Shown piece by piece: positions 51,853 through 59,042 of a stretch of DNA of 64,000 bases. Every line of letters starts with the position of its first letter. The stretch's first letter is position 1. Under the pieces are notes generated by a model. It made no database searches and was not told where the DNA came from. It was given only the letters and a program-made list of their open reading frames with translations. The DNA is from Lachnospiraceae bacterium (GTDB taxonomy: Bacteria; Bacillota; Clostridia; Lachnospirales; Lachnospiraceae): the NCBI GenBank assembly GCA_014804645.1, contig JAAUZI010000027.1, forward strand, positions 81,451-145,450, in the 5' to 3' direction. A program made the translations under genes and the position numbers.

Positions 51853-51953
51853 AACAGCATGTTTCCGCAAAGCACGCTGATGGATATTTGGACGCCTAAG
51901 CGGCCGAATATTCATCACCAGATTTGTATGCTGTGCGGGAACATGCGGAACTC
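51853..51953. repeat. 101-bp palindromic element, copy P2
   Basis: It begins AACAGCATGTTTCCGC and ends GGGAACATGCGGAACTC, with inner arms TGATGGATATT and GAATATTCATCA around GGACGCCTAAGCGGCC. Length and order match copy P1 at 37938-38038. It fills the gap between the GH25 gene and rmlC; an A/T-rich stretch of AATTAAAAATAATTAA precedes it. Confidence 0.75.
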
Positions 51954-51972
51954 AAAATAGGAGATAAATACC

Positions 51973-52536
51973 ATGGGAAAAATTACAGTGGAAACATGTG
52001 GAATCGAGGGGCTGAAGGTGATTACCCCTACCGTTTTTGGAGATGCCAGGGGCTACTTTGTAGAGACTTACAATTATAACGACTATAAGGCGGCAGGCAT
52101 CGATGTGGAGTTTGTTCAGGATAACCAGTCGGCGTCTAAGAAGGGGGTACTGCGGGGGCTGCATTTCCAGATTCAGTATCCTCAGGACAAGCTGGTGCGG
52201 GTGATAAAGGGCGAGGTTTTTGATGTAGCGGTAGATTTGCGCAAAGGCTCCCCCACCTTTGGACACTGGCACGGGGTACTGCTCACGGAGGAGAACATGA
52301 AACAGTTCTTTGTCCCCAAGGGATTTGCCCATGGATTTCTGGTGCTTTCGGATTATGCGGAATTCTGCTATAAATGTTCCGAATTTTACCATCCCGGCGA
52401 TGAGGGAGGCCTTATGTATAACGATCCCGAGATCGGAGTGCAGTGGCCTATTCCCGAGGGAATGGAGCTGATATTTTCGGAGAGGGATACCAAGTGGGGT
52501 GGACTATCTGCCTATCTGGAAGAATACGGAAGGTAA
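51973..52536 (+). CDS. rmlC: dTDP-4-dehydrorhamnose 3,5-epimerase
   Basis: The 187-residue cupin protein has ITPTVFGDARGYFVETYN near 19, DNQSASKKGVLRGLHFQ near 50 with the catalytic His, KLVRVIKGEVFDVAVDLRKG near 75, and FFVPKGFAHGFLVLSDYAEFCYK-type text near 117, with the catalytic Tyr. It converts dTDP-4-keto-6-deoxyglucose to the L-lyxo form for dTDP-L-rhamnose; RmlD, the last enzyme, is not in the window. Its end is followed closely by wzm. GGAGATAAATACC stands before the ATG. Confidence 0.93.
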   Translation: MGKITVETCGIEGLKVITPTVFGDARGYFVETYNYNDYKAAGIDVEFVQDNQSASKKGVLRGLHFQIQYPQDKLVRVIKGEVFDVAVDLRKGSPTFGHWHGVLLTEENMKQFFVPKGFAHGFLVLSDYAEFCYKCSEFYHPGDEGGLMYNDPEIGVQWPIPEGMELIFSERDTKWGGLSAYLEEYGR

Positions 52537-52549
52537 CAGGAATAGCTTT

Positions 52550-53389
52550 ATGGAAAAAAAGAGAACTTTTGTTTCAAGGCTGGTGCAGCTGCCTATGGAA
52601 CTGTGGCAGAACAGAAAGCTGATCTGGAAACTGTCCAAGAATGATTTCAAAAAGCGATATGCCGGGTCCTACATGGGAGTGGTATGGGGCTTTGCCCAGC
52701 CGCTTGTGACGGTACTCATGTATTATCTGGTGTTTGACAAAATCTTTGGCACCAAGGCAATAGAACTGCGCAGCGGTGTGGAGGTTCCCTTTGCATTGTT
52801 TATCACGGCGGGATTGGTGCCCTGGTTCTTTTTCAGTGAGGCCTTGAGTCAGGGGACCATGTCGCTTATCGAGTACAGCTATCTGGTGAAAAAGGTAGTG
52901 TTCAAGATCAGCATATTGCCTGTTATCAAGGTCATAGCCGCTACCTTCAGCCATTTGTTCTTTCTGGGGCTGGCTATTTTGCTGGGCTGTATATATGGTT
53001 ACTATCCCAGCCTATATCTGCTGCAGGTGGTCTATTATGCCGTGTGCTTGTTCCTGCTGGTGCTGGCCATGTCCTACACCACCTGCGCTGTAGTGATCTT
53101 CTTCAGGGATTTGTCTCAGATCATTGCTATCTGTCTGCAGATTGGCATATGGGCAACTCCCATTCTGTGGAGTTTGGACGCAATTCACAATCCGGTGGTG
53201 GTGACGCTGTTGAAACTCAATCCCCTGGTATATATCGTAAATGGTTATCGGGAGTCCGTGTATGGACACCACTGGTTTTTTGAAGACATCCCAGGAACGC
53301 TGTATTTCTGGGGAATAACGGTGGCGCTGTTTTTGCTGGGGGCCGCAATCTTTAAGAAACTGAAGGTGCATTTTGCGGACGTGATCTGA
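52550..53389 (+). CDS. wzm: Polysaccharide ABC transporter permease
   Basis: The start is ATG 52550 (MEKKRTFVSRLVQLP), with AGGAAT upstream, not the earlier ATG inside rmlC. The 279-residue ABC-2 permease has about six helices, the N-terminal LIWKLSKNDFKKRYAGSYMG near 25, which is the Wzm/TagG signature, and GLVPWFFFSEALSQG near 85. With Wzt it exports a completed polysaccharide from the cytoplasm. The next gene follows after 61 bp that hold leader repeat R6. Confidence 0.92.
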   Translation: MEKKRTFVSRLVQLPMELWQNRKLIWKLSKNDFKKRYAGSYMGVVWGFAQPLVTVLMYYLVFDKIFGTKAIELRSGVEVPFALFITAGLVPWFFFSEALSQGTMSLIEYSYLVKKVVFKISILPVIKVIAATFSHLFFLGLAILLGCIYGYYPSLYLLQVVYYAVCLFLLVLAMSYTTCAVVIFFRDLSQIIAICLQIGIWATPILWSLDAIHNPVVVTLLKLNPLVYIVNGYRESVYGHHWFFEDIPGTLYFWGITVALFLLGAAIFKKLKVHFADVI

Positions 53390-53394
53390 CGGAT

Positions 53395-53450
53395 GGGACA
53401 TTAACGCAGTATCGCAGGCCTGGTCTGCGGTATACAGGGTAGAGGTAAGC
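53395..53450 (+). repeat. Two-hairpin leader repeat, copy R6 (hairpin I lost)
   Basis: The spacer GGGACATTAACGCA (53395-53408) is followed by hairpin II, ATCGCAGGC (53411-53419) with GTCTGCGGT (53423-53431), in which G-U pairs replace two Watson-Crick pairs. The 3' end CAGGGTAGAGGTAAGC leads to the wzt ATG. Confidence 0.7.
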
Positions 53451-54731
53451 ATGGAAGAGAAGAATGCCAGAGAGGTGGCCATAGAGGTCAAAAACCTAAA
53501 TAAAGTATATAAGCTGTATGATAAGCCTTCGGACCGTTTTAAGGAGGCCCTGCGGCTGACCAAAAAGCAGTACCGGGAGCATTATGCGCTGCGGGACGTG
53601 AACATGTCCATTCATCAGGGAGAGACGGTGGGCATTATCGGTACCAACGGTTCCGGAAAATCCACGATTCTGAAGATTATCACCGGGGTATTGAATCCTA
53701 CTTCCGGTCATGTGCAGGTGAACGGGCGCATTTCCGCCCTGCTGGAGCTGGGCGCAGGCTTTGATATGGAGTATAACGGTATTGAAAACGTGTATCTCAA
53801 CGGCACTATGATTGGCTTTTCAGAGGAGGAAATTGAGAAAAAGCTGCCGGAAATCCTGGAGTTTGCGGACATTGGGGACTATGTGTATCAGCCGGTGAAA
53901 ACCTACTCCAGCGGCATGTTCGTGCGGCTGGCTTTTGCGGTGGCTATAAATATTGACCCGGAGATTTTGATTGTGGACGAGGCACTGTCCGTGGGAGACG
54001 TGTTTTTCCAGGCGAAATGTTACCGGAAGTTTGAGGAGTTTAAGAAAAAAGGCAGGACCATTGTGTTTGTCAGCCACGACCTGAGCAGCGTCAGCAAGTA
54101 CTGCGACAGAGTATATCTGTTGAACCAGGGTGTACTGCTGGGTGAGGGGACTCCAAAAAAGATGATAGACGCCTATAAGCAGGTGCTGGTGGGACAATAT
54201 GAGGAGGGAGACGACGGAAAGCATGGAACCGGCGGCGACCCGGGACAGAATCCCGAACTGCTTGAGTATGGCACCCATCAGGCGGAGATTCAGGAAGTGT
54301 ATATCACGGACGAGCGGGGAATGCGGGCCAACGCTATCATGAAAGGTTCCACTTTTTCCATCCATATGAAGGTGGCTTTCTATGAACATATTCCTTCTCC
54401 CATTTTTGCCTACTCTGTAAAAAATGTGATCGGGGTGGAGATCACAGGTACCAACACCATGGTGGAAAAAGCGTATCTGGACAGCGGAGAGCCGGGCCAG
54501 GTGAAGGAGATCACCTTCACTCAGGAAATGAATCTGCAAGGGGGAGAGTATCTGCTCTCGCTGGGACTGACCGGCTACGAGGGAGACCGGTTCCAGGTGT
54601 ATCACCGACTTTATGATGCGCTGAACATCACTGTTGTATCAGATAAAAATACAGTGGGATACTATGATATGAACTCCCGGATATCAGTAAAAGATATAGG
54701 GGAAACGCAGAATCACAGGCATGACCTATGA
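53451..54731 (+). CDS. wzt: Polysaccharide ABC transporter ATPase with C-terminal glycan-binding domain
   Basis: The 426-residue protein has the ATPase domain (about 1-245) with Walker A GTNGSGKST (64-72), ALLELGAGFDMEYNG near 96, signature TYSSGM (151-156), Walker B ILIVDEALSVGD (172-183), and VFVSHDLSSV with the H-loop. An acidic linker leads to a beta-rich C-terminal domain (about 270-420) of the Wzt_C type, which in E. coli O8/O9a recognises the capped end of the glycan. This domain is missing from teichoic acid exporters such as TagH. The start, ATG 53451, uses the GAGG of leader repeat R6. The last few residues (about NHRHDL) come from a degenerate leader repeat. Confidence 0.92.
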   Translation: MEEKNAREVAIEVKNLNKVYKLYDKPSDRFKEALRLTKKQYREHYALRDVNMSIHQGETVGIIGTNGSGKSTILKIITGVLNPTSGHVQVNGRISALLELGAGFDMEYNGIENVYLNGTMIGFSEEEIEKKLPEILEFADIGDYVYQPVKTYSSGMFVRLAFAVAINIDPEILIVDEALSVGDVFFQAKCYRKFEEFKKKGRTIVFVSHDLSSVSKYCDRVYLLNQGVLLGEGTPKKMIDAYKQVLVGQYEEGDDGKHGTGGDPGQNPELLEYGTHQAEIQEVYITDERGMRANAIMKGSTFSIHMKVAFYEHIPSPIFAYSVKNVIGVEITGTNTMVEKAYLDSGEPGQVKEITFTQEMNLQGGEYLLSLGLTGYEGDRFQVYHRLYDALNITVVSDKNTVGYYDMNSRISVKDIGETQNHRHDL

Positions 54732-54751
54732 CATGCAGGAATGAGGGGAGT
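54705..54751 (+). repeat. Two-hairpin leader repeat, copy R7 (degenerate)
   Basis: AACGCAGAATCACAGGC aligns with the spacer end and hairpin II start of the other copies; TCACAGG pairs with CCTATGA with one mismatch (54713-54730). The 3' end ATGCAGGAATGAGGGGAGT leads to ATG 54752 and matches the 3' end of copy R1 nearly base for base. It overlaps the end of wzt. Confidence 0.55.
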
Positions 54752-56830
54752 ATGACGGAACAAATAGGGAAGATTACGCTGGACTTAAGCAAATATCCGG
54801 GGGAGGACCTCTACTGTGACGGTGCGGTGGAGGACGAGCTGTTGGACATTGCCCGGAAATATTCACAGGTGGAATACGGACAGCTCATTGAGCAGCGAAA
54901 GAGCTGGCCCCTGTTATACCATCTGTCTCCTCTGCGGGAAAATATCGTGGATTTTGTGCCCATGAGTTCTGAGGACAAGGTGCTGGAGGTGGGCAGCGGC
55001 TGCGGAGCCATCACCGGCGCGCTGGCCAGAAAAGCAGCCAGCGTCACCTGTGTAGACCTGTCTAAAAAGCGCAGTATGATCAACGCCTACAGGCACAGCG
55101 ACTGCGACAACATAACCATTCATGTGGGCAATTTTCAGGATATCGAGCCACAGCTCCCAAGAGATTACAACTATATCTGTCTGATCGGAGTATTTGAGTA
55201 CGGCAGAGGTTATATAGGCGGTGAACAACCCTATGAGGAGTTTTTGCGGATACTGGCAGGGCATCTTGCGCCGGGAGGGCGGATACTGATCGCCATTGAG
55301 AACAAATATGGACTGAAATATTTTGCCGGGTGCAAGGAAGATCATGTGGGGAATTATTTTGCGGGCATTGAAAACTACCAGGATGGTGGAAACGCCAGGA
55401 CATTTTCAAGGCAGGGGCTGGAGAAGATCTTTGCGAGCTGCGGCATAGAGGAATACAGCTTTTACTATCCCTATCCCGACTATAAGTTTATGACAACCGT
55501 ATTTTCCGACCGCCGACAGCCAGGCAGGGGAGAGCTGTCCAACAATCTGCGGAACTACGACCGGGACCGGATGGTGCTTTTTGATGAAAAGCTGGCTTTT
55601 GACGGGATTGTGGAGGAGGATTTATTCTCTGTGTTCGCCAATTCCTATATGGCTGTGATCGGTGCCCCGGTGCCTGTGCAGTATGTGAAATATTCCAATG
55701 ACCGGGCCAGAGAATTCCGTATCAGGACGGAGATATGCCAGAACGCCCAGGGTAAAAAGGTGGTGCGCAAATACCCTCTGACCCAGGAGGCCGGAGAGCA
55801 TGTGCGCAGAATGGCATGGGCCTATGAAAAGCTGAGTGAGCGATATGAGGGCAGCGGTCTGTCCGTCAACAAATGTACACTGGTGGAACGGGGGGAGGAC
55901 TGCTATGCGGAGTTTGAGTATGTGGCGGGCAGACCCTTGGCGGAACTGTTGGATGAATGCCTGGAAAGGGGTGAACAGGAGGAATTCTGGCGCTACTTCG
56001 AGCGGTATGTGGAGCTGATCAGCTACCGTGAGGATTATCCGGTGACAGATTTTGACTTGGTGTTTTCCAATCTGCTGGTGGACGGGGACAGCTGGACGCT
56101 GATCGACTACGAATGGACCTTTGACAGGGCGGTGGAGATCAGAGAGCTGGCCTTCAGAGCGGTCTACTGCTATCTGCTTGAAAATGAGAGACGGAACAGG
56201 CTGGATCTGGACCGTGTGCTGAAAACTCTGGAAATCACGGAGGAGCAGGCCCAGGAGTACCGGGAAAAAGAGACGAAATTCCAGCGGTATGTGGAGGGAA
56301 AATCCGCGTCCATGGCGGCGCTGCGGGAAAAAATCGGCAACAAGCTGCGCTTTCCCGAGGAGCTGATTCAAAGGCAGGAGACCCAGGAGAATCTCACCCG
56401 GATACAGGTCTATGAGGATTCAGGGGAGGGATATACGGAGAATAGTTCCCGTTTCCTGGAGCAGACCTATGACGCGGAGGGCCATCTGGAGCTGGAGCTG
56501 CTGTTCCACGACAATGTGCGGAAGATGAGGATTGATCCGGCGATGGACTGTGGAATCTGCAAGATCATGGAACTGCGTTTCAACGGAGAGAGGGTGCCGC
56601 TGAACACACCGAAACTGCTGGCAATCAACGGAAAGCAAATTCGGTCCAAGGCGGAGGACGGCAGCATGTATCTGACGGTGGTTTTTCCCACCACAGACCC
56701 CAATATCAGCATCGATATTGACCGTCTTTCGCCAGGGGCGGAGAATATCCTATATATACGATTGGAATATAAGCGGATACCGCTGCAGATGGCCGAGGAT
56801 TTGGCAGGAGCAATGAAAAAGTGGCTCTGA
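54752..56830 (+). CDS. WbdD-like methyltransferase-kinase, probable glycan chain terminator
   Basis: The start ATG 54752 has GAGG five bases upstream (from leader repeat R7); an earlier in-frame ATG at 54728 overlaps wzt but lacks a site. The 692-residue protein has an N-terminal class I SAM methyltransferase domain with VLEVGSGCG (77-85) and TCVDLS (99-104), a middle domain like eukaryotic-type or aminoglycoside kinases with VVRKYPL (K340), the catalytic loop TDFDLVFSNLL (D435, N440) and LIDYEW (D452), and a beta-rich C-terminal domain (from about 550). This order, and the position right after wzm-wzt and before two large GTs, equals that of WbdD in E. coli O9a, which caps the chain with methyl-phosphate and so fixes its length. 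Assignment is by layout; overall similarity looks low. Confidence 0.72.
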   Translation: MTEQIGKITLDLSKYPGEDLYCDGAVEDELLDIARKYSQVEYGQLIEQRKSWPLLYHLSPLRENIVDFVPMSSEDKVLEVGSGCGAITGALARKAASVTCVDLSKKRSMINAYRHSDCDNITIHVGNFQDIEPQLPRDYNYICLIGVFEYGRGYIGGEQPYEEFLRILAGHLAPGGRILIAIENKYGLKYFAGCKEDHVGNYFAGIENYQDGGNARTFSRQGLEKIFASCGIEEYSFYYPYPDYKFMTTVFSDRRQPGRGELSNNLRNYDRDRMVLFDEKLAFDGIVEEDLFSVFANSYMAVIGAPVPVQYVKYSNDRAREFRIRTEICQNAQGKKVVRKYPLTQEAGEHVRRMAWAYEKLSERYEGSGLSVNKCTLVERGEDCYAEFEYVAGRPLAELLDECLERGEQEEFWRYFERYVELISYREDYPVTDFDLVFSNLLVDGDSWTLIDYEWTFDRAVEIRELAFRAVYCYLLENERRNRLDLDRVLKTLEITEEQAQEYREKETKFQRYVEGKSASMAALREKIGNKLRFPEELIQRQETQENLTRIQVYEDSGEGYTENSSRFLEQTYDAEGHLELELLFHDNVRKMRIDPAMDCGICKIMELRFNGERVPLNTPKLLAINGKQIRSKAEDGSMYLTVVFPTTDPNISIDIDRLSPGAENILYIRLEYKRIPLQMAEDLAGAMKKWL

Positions 56831-56837
56831 GTGCAAG

Positions 56838-56985
56838 TATGAAAGTAAACTTTCATATACCGATTTGTGCAGTATTGCAGGCAGGCCTGCAATATGCATG
56901 TAGAGGAAAGTATGAAATTTCGTTTCATATACGTATTTGTGCAGTATCACAAGCGCAGCTTGTGATATGCATAGTAAGGAAAGTG
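56838..56985 (+). repeat. Two tandem two-hairpin leader repeat units, copy R8
   Basis: Unit 1: TATGAAAG-taaa-CTTTCATA (56838-56857), spacer TACCGATTTGTGCA, hairpin II GTATTGCAGGC/GCCTGCAATAT (56872-56895). Unit 2: TATGAAA/TTTCATA (56911-56929), spacer TACGTATTTGTGCA, hairpin II GTATCACAAGC/GCTTGTGATAT (56944-56968). The period is about 73 bp. Stem changes against copy R5 are compensated. Unlike other copies, the array ends 27 bp before the ATG of the next gene, which has its own Shine-Dalgarno. Confidence 0.88.
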
Positions 56986-57012
56986 TGATAATCGGCAAAA
57001 CGGGAAGGAAAC

Positions 57013-59037
57013 ATGGGATTGGGTATCAAGACTAAGCTGCGCAGCTTTCTGGAAAGACAACTGAATAGACAGTATGCGGACAGACTGGCTGGAGCAAAGC
57101 GCCGGATAACCTACGAGGAGTGGCTGCAGCTGCGGGAAGGCCGGGATTCGTCCGCCCGGCAGGAGCAGGGAAACCAGCTGCTGCGGGAGCGGGGAATCTG
57201 GCTGATACGGCAGAGGGACGGATATGTGGACCCAAGGGCTTTCTCATGGATTGCGGACTATTTTCGGGAACATCCCGAGGTACAGCTGCTATACGGAGAT
57301 GAGGATGCCTTGGACGTCACAGGGGAGCATCGGTGCAGCCCCTGTTTCAGGCCCCAGTGGTCCCCCGATACCTGGCTGTCAGCCTTCTATCTGGGCAGCG
57401 TGATTGCGGTGCGCCGGGAACTGGCTGGGCAGCTGCCCGACGGAATGTGGCCAGAAGACAGTGAGGGAATACTGTACTTTGACGGAACGTCGCAGGTGCG
57501 CCTGCTGGTTCACCGGCTGCTCAAGCTGGCAGGGGGATTTGAGTGTGGATGCGGTGCCATAGCGCATCTTCCCAAAGTACTGTTCCACATGAATTATGAG
57601 GCGGCCAGGAAGGGTGTATGCGGCCAGTACCTCCGGGAGGACAGGCTTAAGTGGCCGTCCCGGGAGCGGCAGACACCCACGGTATCCGTCGTCATCCCCT
57701 CCAAGGACAATCCCCGTGTGCTGGAGCAGTGCCTGAAATCTCTGCAAAATAGTCGGGAGACCACCGGCGGGGAAAGCGGGATGTCCGGGGAAGAAACACG
57801 GTGCTGCCAGCTGGAGATTCTGGTGGTGGATAACGGGAGCAGTCCCGAAAACAGAGCGGAAATAGAAAAAATAACACGCGGGATGAAATATATCTATGAG
57901 CCTATGACCTTCAATTTCTCAAAAATGTGCAACAGAGGCGCACAGGAGGCCACGGGGGATGTACTGCTCTTTCTCAATGACGACATCACTGTCTGCGAGG
58001 ACGAGTGGCTGGAGGCCATGGCTGACCGGGCGCTGCGGCCCTATGTGGGGGCGGTGGGACTGAAACTCTACTATCCGGACTCCACCAAGATTCAGCATGT
58101 GGGCATTGCCAATCTGCCCGGAGGACCGGTGCATAAGCTGCAGTTTACCCAGGACGGCCAGGAGGAGGACCATGGCTACGGCAGTTTGGACCGCAATGTG
58201 ATCGGCGTCACGGGAGCCTGTCTGATGGTAGAGCGGGAGCGGTTTTGGCAGGCGGGAGGCTTTCCAGAGGATCTACAGGTGGCTTACAATGACGTGGAGC
58301 TGTGTTTTCGGCTGCGGGAGAACGGCTGGCACAATATGGTGGTGAACACTTTTCACGCGTATCACCATGAATCTCTGAGCCGGGGCAATGATCTGACCAG
58401 GGAGAAGATGCTGCGTCTGCGCCGGGAGCGTCAGACTTTGTACGAAAGACACCCTCAATATCTAAACTGTGATCCCTATTATCCGGAGCCGCTGTGCATG
58501 GAATTGGGTGATACGCATATCTATGAGAATTATCTCGACATTCGGACCGATCCGCAGACGATATCCCGGCTGCGGTGGCAGGCAGAGTGTCCGGAGCAGG
58601 AGCCGGAGAATCTGATCTGCGAGGTGCAGCTTTCCCAGGCTATCGGACGGCGGGACTCCAAATCGCAGGACGGCCTCTGCCTGCAGGGTTGCGCCGTGGT
58701 GAAATGGGAAAATAACGCATGTTATGAGAGATGGCTGCTCCTGCGGGAACAGAGGGAGACAGCCGGTGCACATATGGTCCGATTGGAGATGAAGTACAGT
58801 GGGAAGGCCGAGTACGGAATGCAGGAGCAGCCCAATGTGGCAATGTGTGGATTCCGGGTTTTGCCGGAGCAGGGCGTATTACCGGACGGCAGCTATCGCA
58901 TCGGCATGCAGGCTCGCAGCCGGATTGGCCGCCGTAGTCTGACCGTGTGGACGGAGCAATGGGTGCGGGTCAGAAACGGAATTTTTGAGTCGGTGGAGGG
59001 ACTGGATACAGACAGCCACGCAGAAAGGAATGCATAA
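57013..59037 (+). CDS. Large GT2 family glycosyltransferase with N-terminal extension
   Basis: The 674-residue protein has an N-terminal part (about 1-220) that looks like a degenerate GT domain (LLYGDEDALDV near 95, FRPQWSPDTW near 116), then a GT2 domain from VSVVIPSKDNPRVLEQCL (about 226) with VVDNGSSPENR near 275, NFSKMCNRGAQEATGD near 297 and LLFLNDDITVCEDEW near 318, GVTGACLMVERERFW near 397 and an all-beta C-terminal region of about 150 residues. It resembles RgpF/rhamnan-type GTs. It probably extends the polymer exported by Wzm/Wzt. GGGAAGGAAAC precedes the ATG. Confidence 0.82.
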   Translation: MGLGIKTKLRSFLERQLNRQYADRLAGAKRRITYEEWLQLREGRDSSARQEQGNQLLRERGIWLIRQRDGYVDPRAFSWIADYFREHPEVQLLYGDEDALDVTGEHRCSPCFRPQWSPDTWLSAFYLGSVIAVRRELAGQLPDGMWPEDSEGILYFDGTSQVRLLVHRLLKLAGGFECGCGAIAHLPKVLFHMNYEAARKGVCGQYLREDRLKWPSRERQTPTVSVVIPSKDNPRVLEQCLKSLQNSRETTGGESGMSGEETRCCQLEILVVDNGSSPENRAEIEKITRGMKYIYEPMTFNFSKMCNRGAQEATGDVLLFLNDDITVCEDEWLEAMADRALRPYVGAVGLKLYYPDSTKIQHVGIANLPGGPVHKLQFTQDGQEEDHGYGSLDRNVIGVTGACLMVERERFWQAGGFPEDLQVAYNDVELCFRLRENGWHNMVVNTFHAYHHESLSRGNDLTREKMLRLRRERQTLYERHPQYLNCDPYYPEPLCMELGDTHIYENYLDIRTDPQTISRLRWQAECPEQEPENLICEVQLSQAIGRRDSKSQDGLCLQGCAVVKWENNACYERWLLLREQRETAGAHMVRLEMKYSGKAEYGMQEQPNVAMCGFRVLPEQGVLPDGSYRIGMQARSRIGRRSLTVWTEQWVRVRNGIFESVEGLDTDSHAERNA

Positions 59038-59042
59038 CAGGT

